Source: an uncultured Bacteroidia bacterium
GTDB taxonomy: Bacteria; Bacteroidota; Bacteroidia; Bacteroidales; Prolixibacteraceae
Length of the DNA stretch: 64,000 bases
Direction: 5' to 3'
Assembly (NCBI GenBank): GCA_903850335.1
Contig: CAINLJ010000083.1
Location: 1-64,000, forward strand
Part shown: positions 46,086 through 54,759 of the stretch, in pieces
Position numbering within the stretch: position 1 is the stretch's first letter
How the letters are laid out: each line of letters begins with the position of its first letter
Position numbers and translations under genes: made by a program
The notes under the pieces: generated by a model
The model's input: the letters and a program-made list of their open reading frames with translations, nothing else
Told to the model about the DNA's origin: nothing
Database searches by the model: none

Positions 46086-48542
46086 ATGAATATCTCTTAC
46101 AGCTGGCTAAAAGAATACATCAATACGGAACTTTCACCCTCCGAAATTGCGGCTATCTTAACCCAACTTGGACTGGAAACCGGAAGCATCGAAGAATTTG
46201 AATCCATTAAGGGAGGCTTAAAAGGTCTCGTGGTCGGAGAAGTTATAACGTGTCAAAAACATCCAAATTCTGACCACCTAAGTGTTACAACGGTAAATAT
46301 TGGAGGCAGTGAAGATTTGCCCATCGTATGTGGTGCACCGAATGTTGCTGCCGGTCAAAAGGTTATCGCAGCAACAATTGGCACTGTTTTATACAATGGT
46401 AATGAGCAGTTTACGATACAGAAATCAAAGATCAGGGGAGAGGTTTCCATGGGCATGATTTGTGCAGAAGATGAAATTGGGATCGGCCATGACCATAGCG
46501 GGATTCTGGTTCTCAACAAAGACGCTACACCCGGAACACCCGCCTCTGAATATTTTAATATTAAGTCCGATTTTGTTCTGGAGGTCGACCTGACACCAAA
46601 CCGCATAGACAGTGCATCTCATATTGGTGTAGCCCGCGACCTTTCTGCCTTTCTAAGTCAAAAAAATAACATCCACTATAACCGTCCTGAAGTGGATACT
46701 TTTAAGGTTGACAATCATGATCTGCAGGTATCAGTTTCAATCGGAAATCCTGATGCTTGCTCAAGGTATACAGGACTGACTATTAGTGGCATTACGGTTG
46801 CGCCTTCACCGGAATGGTTGCAGAACAGACTAAAGGCAATAGGTCAGAACCCTATCAATAACATCGTCGATATTACAAATTATGTACTTCATGAAACGGG
46901 GCAGCCACTTCATGCGTTTGATGCTCAAGCCTTAACCGGGAATCAGGTAATCGTTAAGACAGAACGTGCAGGTACTAAATTTATTACTCTTGATGGCGTG
47001 GAGAGGGAGTTATCCGAAAATGATCTGATGATTTGTAACGCGAAGGAGGCGATGTGTATAGGTGGAGTATTTGGAGGATTAGATTCAGGCGTTAAAGAAT
47101 TAACAAAAAGCATATTTCTTGAAAGCGCTTATTTTAATCCGGTCTATATCCGAAAGACAGCACGCCGTCATGGTTTGAATACGGATGCCTCTTTTCGTTT
47201 CGAACGTGGTGTGGATCCCAATGGCACGATTTACGCCCTTAAACGTGCTGCATTATTGATTAAAGAGATCGCAGGAGGCACTATTTCGTCGGAAATTACA
47301 GATATTGTCGCAGATCCTTCAATCCTGGACTACTTTCCGGTAGAGGTCCAATATTCCAACATTAACCGCCTGATAGGTAAAGAAATCCCAAAAGAAACTT
47401 TAAAGCAGATTCTTTTGGCGCTTGAAATTGAAATCAGAAATGAAACAACGGATGGACTGTCTCTTGCCGTCCCTCCGTATCGTGTTGACGTCAAAAGGGA
47501 GGTGGATGTGATTGAGGAGATATTGAGGATTTACGGCTATAATAACGTGGAGCCTAATACAGCCACAAAATCAACAATCCAGCATACCCCACATCCTGAT
47601 AAGATGAAATTGCAAAACCTGGTTTCAGAAATTCTTACAGCCAGAGGATTTAACGAGATCATGTCCAACTCGCTGACTAAACTTGCCTACTATGAGGGCC
47701 TGAATACATATCCTGCGGCAAAATCAGTGCAGTTGTTTAACCCCTTAAGTTCAGACCTTAACGCAATGCGCCAGACTCTTATTTTCGGGGGATTAGAGGC
47801 AATAAACAGAAACACCAATTTTAGAAATTCAGATCTGCGTTTATACGAATTCGGAAATGTTTACAATTTCGATGGCAGCAGAACCTATGAAAATCCGGTT
47901 AAAAATTATTCTGAATCGGAGCACATAGGAATCTGGATTACAGGCAATAAAGAGATACCAAACTGGACTTCAAAAGTAGAGAGTACTCAATTTTTTACAC
48001 TTAAGGCTAATGTTGAAAATATTCTGATCCGACTTGGTCTGGATCCGGGAAGATGTGCTGTGGATTCATTTTCGGATGACTTATTTTCTGAGGGTCTCGA
48101 ATACCGCTTCAACAATGCAGTGATTTGTCAGATCGGTTTTGTAAGACACGCTTTACTTAAAAATATGGATATCAGCTCTGATGTATTTTACGGGGACCTT
48201 CGCTGGACTGTACTGCTAAAGGCTATACGAAACTCGAAAGTCAGCTATACCCCTTTACAGAAATATCCGGAAGTACGGCGTGACCTCGCATTACTTCTTG
48301 ACAAGGAGGTACAGTTTAGTACTCTGAAATCAATAGCATTCAAAGCTGAGCGTCAGATCCTTCGGAGTGTAAATATTTTTGATGTTTATGAAGGAGTAAA
48401 TCTTCCGGCCGGGAAAAAATCTTATGCAGTAAGTTTTACACTTCAGGATGAGGAAAAGACACTTAACGACAAACAGATTGAAAAGACGATGAGCCGCCTG
48501 ATCAAGGCTTTTGAAACTGAAGCAGGTGCTCAAATCCGATAG
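46086..48542 (+). CDS. pheT: Phenylalanine-tRNA ligase beta subunit
   Basis: An 818-aa subunit. N-terminus MNISYSWLKEYINTELSPSEIAAILTQLGLETGSIE, then a tRNA-binding (EMAP-like) domain (VVGEVITCQKHPNSDHLSVTTVNIG, ~40-150), the B3/B4 editing domain (NPINNIVDITNYVLHETGQPLHAFDA), B5 (TDASFRFERGVDPNGT and following), the class-II-like core and a C-terminal FDX-ACB domain (LQKYPEVRRDLALLLDKEVQF). I use the ATG at 46086; a TTG 11 codons earlier lies inside the -7 box. The alpha subunit gene is not in the window. Confidence 0.97.
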   Translation: MNISYSWLKEYINTELSPSEIAAILTQLGLETGSIEEFESIKGGLKGLVVGEVITCQKHPNSDHLSVTTVNIGGSEDLPIVCGAPNVAAGQKVIAATIGTVLYNGNEQFTIQKSKIRGEVSMGMICAEDEIGIGHDHSGILVLNKDATPGTPASEYFNIKSDFVLEVDLTPNRIDSASHIGVARDLSAFLSQKNNIHYNRPEVDTFKVDNHDLQVSVSIGNPDACSRYTGLTISGITVAPSPEWLQNRLKAIGQNPINNIVDITNYVLHETGQPLHAFDAQALTGNQVIVKTERAGTKFITLDGVERELSENDLMICNAKEAMCIGGVFGGLDSGVKELTKSIFLESAYFNPVYIRKTARRHGLNTDASFRFERGVDPNGTIYALKRAALLIKEIAGGTISSEITDIVADPSILDYFPVEVQYSNINRLIGKEIPKETLKQILLALEIEIRNETTDGLSLAVPPYRVDVKREVDVIEEILRIYGYNNVEPNTATKSTIQHTPHPDKMKLQNLVSEILTARGFNEIMSNSLTKLAYYEGLNTYPAAKSVQLFNPLSSDLNAMRQTLIFGGLEAINRNTNFRNSDLRLYEFGNVYNFDGSRTYENPVKNYSESEHIGIWITGNKEIPNWTSKVESTQFFTLKANVENILIRLGLDPGRCAVDSFSDDLFSEGLEYRFNNAVICQIGFVRHALLKNMDISSDVFYGDLRWTVLLKAIRNSKVSYTPLQKYPEVRRDLALLLDKEVQFSTLKSIAFKAERQILRSVNIFDVYEGVNLPAGKKSYAVSFTLQDEEKTLNDKQIEKTMSRLIKAFETEAGAQIR

Positions 48543-48639
48543 GAAACAACACTTTTCATTTATTTAAAAAGGATTGTATCATTCAAAAATGATCCAAAAG
48601 ATATTTTTTTTAAATTGCGAAAATATTTCAGTTTAAATA

Positions 48640-51225
48640 ATGAAATCAAACGAAAATAGTTTTCAGGTTCTGCTTAAGAAACCACGATATGTGAACCTGT
48701 TAAAGGCTTTTGTGATTTTCATTTTAGGGATCATTCTCACTGCGATTGCAACTTTTTATGCCCATATAAAAATTGAATCGGATGCAGACCATGAATTTGC
48801 TTCCAGATGTACAGAAATAAAAATCAGTACTCAAAACCGTATCCGCTCCTGTGAACAATTGTTGGGTACCTGTTCGGCTTTATTTTCAGCCTCGGATAGT
48901 GTTAGCCGGCAAGAATGGAAAACTTTTAATGATATTTCAAAATATAAATCCTATCTACCAGGAATTCAAGGCGTTGGGTATTGCATGATTGTAAATAAGA
49001 GCCAGATAAAAAATCATATTAAAAGCATTCAGGAATCAGGATTTCCAAAATATAAAATAATTCCTGAAGGAGACCGGGAAACCTATTCTTCTATTATTTA
49101 TTTTGAGCCATTCTCAGGGGCCAACCTCAATTCGCTGGGTTTTGATATGCTTACTGATTCTACTACAAGGCATGCCATGGAAATGTCGCGTGATTCAGAT
49201 TTAGCTGCAATATCAGGGAAAGTAATGCTGGGTCAAAACTCAGGTGATCAGGAATCAGGTGTTCTTTTTTATGTCCCGGTTTACAGAAAAGAGATGCCTA
49301 AAGCGACGGTAGAACAACGACGCTCTGCTATTAAAGGATGGGTGTTTAGTACCTATCATATGGACGATTTAATTAATGATATTCTTAGTCGTTATTTTTC
49401 CCGGAATAAAGAAGTATTAGGTCTTCAGATTTATGATGAGACAGTCTCGGATCATTCTCTTTTATACGATAATCATATTTATCCCCTGAAAACAGGGAAG
49501 GATGTGGCTTTCAGAAAGCATGAGACTAAGGTCAAGGCTTACCATAAGAAATGGATCCTGATTTTTACAATTCCAAAAGACCAGAATATTTTTTTCCATA
49601 GTTTAATTGCGATAATTCTGTTAAGCGGAGTCTCTATAAGCCTGTTATTATTATTGTTAACGCTTTCGTTACTAAATACGCGCGACAAGGCACAGAGCAT
49701 TGCCCTTGAGTTAACCCATGAACTTAAGGAAAGTGAAGAACGGATCAGGGAAGTACTTGAGAATTCAACAGATGCCTCTTATAAACGTAATCTTAAAACC
49801 CAGAGTTACGATTATCTGAGTCCTTCATATACAAGAATTTCGGGTTATCCATTATCAGACATAAAGAATCTGTCCATAAAATCAGGTCTTACGTTTATTC
49901 ATCCGGATGACGTAATTGAGGTTAACCGTATCTTGTCTCATTCAATGTCTGATGAATCCTCCGGATCATACCAGCTTGAATACAGGTTTATGCATAAGGA
50001 TGGTCAGTACAGGTGGTTTCAGGACAGATATACGATCGTGAGGGACAATCAAAACCAACCTTTGGCTCTGATTGGAAGTGTTAGCGATGTTACCAACCGT
50101 AAGCAGATGGAGGAAGCGTTAAAGGATGAGCGACTATTGCTTCGTACGGTCATCGATATCATTCCCGATTCCATTTACTGTCTGGATCTGGAATGCCGTA
50201 AAACGCTAGCCAACTTAACGGATTTACGCTATATGGGTGCCAGGTCAGAAGGAGAGGTTATAGGCAAAAATGATTTCGATTTTTTTCCCAAAGAGATCGC
50301 CGAGAAGTTCTTTGAAGTGGATAATGCTGTTATCCAGACCGGGAAACCGCTGCTAAATGTCGAAGAGTATATGGTGGAAAAAAATGGGGATATCAGATGG
50401 TTGCTCTCTTCAAAAATACCAATGTTCAATAACGACGGGCAAATAATTGGATTACTGGGCTATGGGAGAGATATCACCGGACGTAAAATGGCAGAGGAGG
50501 AAATTAAAGCAAAAAATGAGGAACTTCAGAAACTAAACTCTGCCAAGGACAAGTTTTTCTCGATCATTGCACATGATTTACGCAGTCCTTTTAACGGATT
50601 CCTGGGACTTACCCAAATGATGGCAGAAGATTTGCCAACCATGACTCTCGAAGAGATACAGTCAATAGCTGTTAGTATGCGCAGTTCAGCCACAACACTT
50701 TACAGGCTTCTCGAAAATCTGTTACAATGGTCAACAATGCAACAGAACAGAATTTCGTTTAATCCGGTGTTAATCAAATTGAATTCTATTATTTGTGATA
50801 GCATCGCTCTTGTAATTCAATCTGCTAATAACAAGGGTATCGAAATAATGTGTTTGATTGAAGGAGAAATAGAAGTCTTTGCAGATCTGAACATGCTTCA
50901 GACTGTTCTTCGTAACCTGGTTTCAAACAGTATTAAATTTACTCCGAAAGGCGGAAAAATAGATATTTCAGCACTGATTAAAGAGGATGGATTGGTTGAA
51001 ATCGCCATCCGGGATAGTGGGATTGGCATGAATAAAGAAACTCTCAACGGGCTCTTTAAATTAGATGTCAATACAAGCAGAAAAGGGACTGATGGCGAGT
51101 CCAGTACGGGTCTTGGCTTAATTATCTGCAAGGATTTTATAGAAAAGAACGGAGGAGAGATTTGGGCTGAAAGTCAGGAGGGAAAAGGTAGTACATTTTA
51201 TTTCACTTTAAAGGGAAACCAGTAA
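48640..51225 (+). CDS. CHASE-PAS-PAS sensor histidine kinase
   Basis: An 861-aa membrane sensor. First helix ~19-42 (LLKAFVIFILGIILTAIATFYAHI), a periplasmic CHASE domain (~70-300, KYKSYLPGIQGVGYCMIVNK, YFEPFSGANLNSLGFDMLTD), a second helix ~316-345, two PAS/PAC domains (~365-490 and 495-610, RWFQDRYTIVRDNQNQPLALIGSVSDVTNRK and VIDIIPDSIYCLDLECR). A HisKA domain follows with H645 in FSIIAHDLRSPFNGFLG, and a HATPase domain with NLVSNSIKFTP, DSGIGM and STGLGLIICKDF. No response regulator is adjacent, so its partner is elsewhere. The ligand is unknown. The macrodomain gene begins 19 bp later. Confidence 0.93.
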   Translation: MKSNENSFQVLLKKPRYVNLLKAFVIFILGIILTAIATFYAHIKIESDADHEFASRCTEIKISTQNRIRSCEQLLGTCSALFSASDSVSRQEWKTFNDISKYKSYLPGIQGVGYCMIVNKSQIKNHIKSIQESGFPKYKIIPEGDRETYSSIIYFEPFSGANLNSLGFDMLTDSTTRHAMEMSRDSDLAAISGKVMLGQNSGDQESGVLFYVPVYRKEMPKATVEQRRSAIKGWVFSTYHMDDLINDILSRYFSRNKEVLGLQIYDETVSDHSLLYDNHIYPLKTGKDVAFRKHETKVKAYHKKWILIFTIPKDQNIFFHSLIAIILLSGVSISLLLLLLTLSLLNTRDKAQSIALELTHELKESEERIREVLENSTDASYKRNLKTQSYDYLSPSYTRISGYPLSDIKNLSIKSGLTFIHPDDVIEVNRILSHSMSDESSGSYQLEYRFMHKDGQYRWFQDRYTIVRDNQNQPLALIGSVSDVTNRKQMEEALKDERLLLRTVIDIIPDSIYCLDLECRKTLANLTDLRYMGARSEGEVIGKNDFDFFPKEIAEKFFEVDNAVIQTGKPLLNVEEYMVEKNGDIRWLLSSKIPMFNNDGQIIGLLGYGRDITGRKMAEEEIKAKNEELQKLNSAKDKFFSIIAHDLRSPFNGFLGLTQMMAEDLPTMTLEEIQSIAVSMRSSATTLYRLLENLLQWSTMQQNRISFNPVLIKLNSIICDSIALVIQSANNKGIEIMCLIEGEIEVFADLNMLQTVLRNLVSNSIKFTPKGGKIDISALIKEDGLVEIAIRDSGIGMNKETLNGLFKLDVNTSRKGTDGESSTGLGLIICKDFIEKNGGEIWAESQEGKGSTFYFTLKGNQ

Positions 51226-51244
51226 ATTTAAAGCTGGAATTAAC

Positions 51245-52252
51245 ATGGCAAAAATCGAAATTATAAAAGGAGATATTACCCGGTTGCATATTGATGCAAT
51301 CGTAAATGCAGCCAATAATTCACTTACCGGAGGAGGGGGTGTTGATGGAGCTATTCATATTGCTGCAGGACCTGAACTGCTGAGATCCTGTAAATTACTC
51401 GAAGGCTGCGAAACCGGAGATGCGAAAATCACGAAAGGATTTAACTTGCCGGCGAAGTTTGTGATTCATACCGTCGGACCTGTCTGGCAGGAGGGAAAGA
51501 CAAATGAAAATCAGCTTCTTGCCTCGTGCTACAAGGAGAGTCTGATGCTTGCTGTCCGGAATAATATACGAACATTGGCATTCCCTAACATCAGTACAGG
51601 AATATATGGGTATCCAAAACCACAGGCAGCAACAATTGCATTTGAGACTATACAGGCATTCCTGATAAATCATCAACAAATTGACCGGGTTATTTGCTGC
51701 TGTTTTGACGAAGAGAATCTGAAAATATACAGAGAACTGTATGATAAAGGCATTGTAGCTGTAAGGGTTTTCTCGCCTCTTGCTATTGAGACAACCTCCA
51801 AACTGGCTGAAAAAATATGGCATGAACATTATGTTCCCATGATTGGGATCGAACAGGTCAGCTATATGGTTAATTCCTTTCAATCAGTTAAAGCAATTGG
51901 AAACCAAATCAATAATGAAAATTATCAATACTATATCATTTACCACCAATCCGAGCCGGCAGGATATATTGCTATCAAACCTATGGGGGAGGAATTATTC
52001 TTAAGTAAGTTTTATATTATACAAGAAAAAAGAGGAACCGGTTTGGGAAAAAAAGGCTATGACTTTATTTCCAAAAAGGCTAAAGAATTTGGCTGCAAAA
52101 GCATCACGCTCACCGTTAACAAGAACAATATCAATAGCATAAAAGCGTATAGAAAATTTGGATTTGAAATCGAAAATCCTGTGATTACTGATATTGGTTC
52201 CGGATTTATTATGGATGATTACAAAATGCGCAGCAGACTTGATACAGATTAA
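51245..52252 (+). CDS. Macrodomain-GNAT acetyltransferase fusion protein
   Basis: A 335-aa two-domain protein. Residues 1-~172 are a MacroD-type macrodomain: IEIIKGDITRLHIDAIVNAANNSLTGGGGVDGAIHIAAGPEL, then FVIHTVGPVWQ and FPNISTGIYGYP, with the ADP-ribose loops intact (NAAN, GGGGVDGAIH, STGIYGYP). Members remove ADP-ribose from proteins or deacetylate O-acetyl-ADP-ribose. Residues ~180-330 are a GNAT domain: AGYIAIKPMGEELFLSKFYIIQEKRGTGLGKKGYDFI (acetyl-CoA pyrophosphate loop RGTGLGK), then INSIKAYRKFGFEI. There is no stop or frameshift between them. It follows the CHASE kinase by 19 bp, so may share its transcript. Confidence 0.9.
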   Translation: MAKIEIIKGDITRLHIDAIVNAANNSLTGGGGVDGAIHIAAGPELLRSCKLLEGCETGDAKITKGFNLPAKFVIHTVGPVWQEGKTNENQLLASCYKESLMLAVRNNIRTLAFPNISTGIYGYPKPQAATIAFETIQAFLINHQQIDRVICCCFDEENLKIYRELYDKGIVAVRVFSPLAIETTSKLAEKIWHEHYVPMIGIEQVSYMVNSFQSVKAIGNQINNENYQYYIIYHQSEPAGYIAIKPMGEELFLSKFYIIQEKRGTGLGKKGYDFISKKAKEFGCKSITLTVNKNNINSIKAYRKFGFEIENPVITDIGSGFIMDDYKMRSRLDTD

Positions 52253-52270
52253 GGATCTGGATGTTAATAT

Positions 52271-52645
52271 TTAATCGAACAATTCCTGTAAACTGCCAAA
52301 ATAATCGGACTCCCAGCCTTCCGAAATATTATCAAAAGCCTCATCAGGAATATTTGTTTGAGTAACCTCAACATTTGTACCTTTTTTATCCGGATGAAGC
52401 TTAATGGTAACTATTGAATTCGATTCCTCTCCGAAATACCAGGATTGGACTATTTTAAGATCAGGGACAAACTCAAGGTTTCGACCCACAATTTCACCAT
52501 CCCACATGGAGAACTCGCTACCGGGTTCAGTAGTCATTACAGCTGGTTCGCCTGTCCAGATCTCGATCATGGCAGGGTTCGTAAGTGCATTGTAAATATC
52601 TGAAGGTGAAGCATTCAGCTTAAAATATTTTTTAAAATCTTTCAT
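52271..52645 (-). CDS. SRPBCC/AHSA1-like domain protein
   Basis: A 124-aa single-domain protein of the START/Bet v1-like fold. The opening FKKYFKLNASPSDIYNALTNPAMIEIWTGEPAVMTTEPGSEFSMWDGEIVGRNLE, followed by IVQSWYFGEESNSIVTIKLHPDKKGTNVEVTQTNIP, is typical of the AHSA1 C-terminal-like family, and it has the W-x-x-x-Y and TxT pattern. It probably binds a small hydrophobic ligand; role unknown. It is convergent with the macrodomain-GNAT gene and 8 bp before the DUF3078 gene end on the same strand. Confidence 0.85.
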   Translation of the reverse strand: MKDFKKYFKLNASPSDIYNALTNPAMIEIWTGEPAVMTTEPGSEFSMWDGEIVGRNLEFVPDLKIVQSWYFGEESNSIVTIKLHPDKKGTNVEVTQTNIPDEAFDNISEGWESDYFGSLQELFD

Positions 52646-52652
52646 AATATGT

Positions 52653-54617
52653 CTAGAATTTATATGTTAATCCAATTGTAAACAACTCTTCAAATTGCAG
52701 TTTTGGCTTTTTACCGATTACTTTTCCCGTATTATCATAAACAGGGAATTTAGTATTGTAGTCATAAATCATCTGCGTCATCAGCCGTACATTTATAAAA
52801 CGGTTTACATGCATTAGCACAACCTGTTCCCATTCCGCCGCAATTTTCTGGAAAGGATACATATAATTATTAAAGAATTCACCCTTTGTATCATAGGTAA
52901 TATTCTCAAGTATCTGCTTATGCCAGTTGGCTTTAATGATCAAACCCGGCTCCCATAACTTTTTGGTTCCCGGAAGGAGTCCGTAGGTAGCAGGTTTGAT
53001 TAAAACAGTGTCATTTACATACGTGGTTTTAGAGGTAAATGGTGACAGGAACAATGAAAAATCTTTACTTGGCTTATAGTCAAGACCCAATGAAAGCGTA
53101 AGGAATCCGGGGGCCATAAATGCAGAAATAGGATTAACTCTGTCCGGATAAGTATATCCCTTTGCAATCTGTGTCCTGAAATTCGATTCTGCCGAGTAAT
53201 ACCATTTCTTGAAAGCAGATAAGCCGAAACGGCTTTGAATTTCAATTTTATCATCATTTTTTTCCAGCCCTCTCGATTTGCTTTGGTTTATCCCATACCG
53301 AAACTCCCCGCTGTTTTCCCATTTAACCTTATTTTTAGAATAATTAGCGTTGTATTTACTTATTAAAAGCATCGACAGTGCACTCTCACCACCTTTTGCC
53401 CAATTAGAAAGTGAAGTTTGCGTAAATCCAACGGATCCGTTTCCGATTAGCGTCCATGGAGGATAGATCACCTGCTTAAGATTAACCTTTTGAAGCTTCT
53501 TGTCCGGAGCCTTTGTTTCAAATGTAATGGAATGATTTTGGGACTCCTGAAATCTTTTTAGAATTACGCCATCATCAATAACAAGCTTTAGTTCCCCCTT
53601 CCTGTTATTGAGTAATAAAACGCCAATCGAATCGTTTTGCGCATTTTTCAGAAAAATTCGAATAGGTCTGATTGTCCGGTTAGAAGTCCACACTTCAGCC
53701 TTTGTTCCCGAAAGGTTAGAAAGTCTGATCAGTGCTGAATCGTTCTCTGCATGATTAATAAGATAGTTAAGTGCCAATCGCAGGGAATCATTAACAATTC
53801 CAACGGTCTTTTCGTTGTAGGCAACCAACCTGGCAAGATTCTGATCCGAAACCGATTTTCGGTAGGCCTTAATACGCTGGTCAGTTTTCGCGGTGATCAT
53901 TTTTGTACGGTAACTGAATGTGATCTTGTCACGCCACCTCCCGATAATCGAATCATTATAATTCTTACGGTAAGAAATAAAAACCTGATTAATTGTTGAA
54001 TCCATTGCAGAACCTGTCATATTGGCCGGAAATTTAATACCTGCAATGCGCTTATCCAAATTTGTGATAAATTCATCAGGGAGAACCTTCTTTTTAGCAA
54101 GTAATATATTTGTCTCACCTTCAGGCACATAAGGCGCCTTTGTAAGTTCGGACTCCATGATCATCATCGGCACAACGATATTACTGTTGTTCAAACTATC
54201 AAAAAGATCTTTCCTTATCGCATCCACTCCCCTTTCTATCTCTGCATCAGATGTGTACCCGGGAACATCCTTAAGATTATGAATATCAAGCGGATGCCTG
54301 TCCATCATATAAGCAACTTTGCCATCTTTTAAAATGCTCTTCAGATTTAGAACCACCGTATCAAGAGGATCATTTTCAGCATAATTCAAAACCCCCTGGA
54401 TGGGTCTCTTAAAATTGTCGTTAGTGAGATACCACTCATTACACGAATACAATAGCTTATTGAGAAATCCAACGCTCCACTTTACTGAATCGATTTGTTG
54501 AACACCAGGTATTCTGGTCTCACCCGGATCCTGATATTTTGAATGAATAGCTTGAAGATCGCCGGATATTAATAATGCGAATAGGATAAATGTGAATTGA
54601 ATAACCTTTTTTATCAT
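52653..54617 (-). CDS. DUF3078 domain outer-membrane protein
   Basis: A 654-aa exported protein. The ATG at 54617 gives the signal peptide MIKKVIQFTFILFALLISGDLQA; an upstream TTG at 54647 is disfavoured. The N-terminal ~350 residues are alpha/beta with charged repeats. The C-terminal ~270 residues are the DUF3078 barrel, recognisable from GNGSVGFTQTSLSNWAKGGESALSMLLISKYNANYSKNKVKWENSGEFRYG and ending in FEELFTIGLTYKF. A -7 box TATTTTTG lies at 54652-54645. Function unknown. It runs towards the SRPBCC gene, which follows 7 bp later. Confidence 0.87.
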   Translation of the reverse strand: MIKKVIQFTFILFALLISGDLQAIHSKYQDPGETRIPGVQQIDSVKWSVGFLNKLLYSCNEWYLTNDNFKRPIQGVLNYAENDPLDTVVLNLKSILKDGKVAYMMDRHPLDIHNLKDVPGYTSDAEIERGVDAIRKDLFDSLNNSNIVVPMMIMESELTKAPYVPEGETNILLAKKKVLPDEFITNLDKRIAGIKFPANMTGSAMDSTINQVFISYRKNYNDSIIGRWRDKITFSYRTKMITAKTDQRIKAYRKSVSDQNLARLVAYNEKTVGIVNDSLRLALNYLINHAENDSALIRLSNLSGTKAEVWTSNRTIRPIRIFLKNAQNDSIGVLLLNNRKGELKLVIDDGVILKRFQESQNHSITFETKAPDKKLQKVNLKQVIYPPWTLIGNGSVGFTQTSLSNWAKGGESALSMLLISKYNANYSKNKVKWENSGEFRYGINQSKSRGLEKNDDKIEIQSRFGLSAFKKWYYSAESNFRTQIAKGYTYPDRVNPISAFMAPGFLTLSLGLDYKPSKDFSLFLSPFTSKTTYVNDTVLIKPATYGLLPGTKKLWEPGLIIKANWHKQILENITYDTKGEFFNNYMYPFQKIAAEWEQVVLMHVNRFINVRLMTQMIYDYNTKFPVYDNTGKVIGKKPKLQFEELFTIGLTYKF

Positions 54618-54759
54618 GATGAACAACTTTGTATTTTTAAAAGCCAAAAATAGCTAAAAGTGAATTATATTTGAGATGTTTCTAAATAAGACTATTATCC
54701 GGGTATTCATTTGTTGTGGATAATCCATATTATGAACTAATTAAGTAACCAGCAATAAA

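Noticed and set aside
46053-46088. TTG start 11 codons before the pheT ATG
   Set aside because: The TTG overlaps the -7 promoter box TATATTTG, and the added residues are not part of the family N-terminus.
48578-48611. Terminator after pheT
   Set aside because: The ATCATT/AATGAT stem is short and AT-only, and the T run starts several bases after it.
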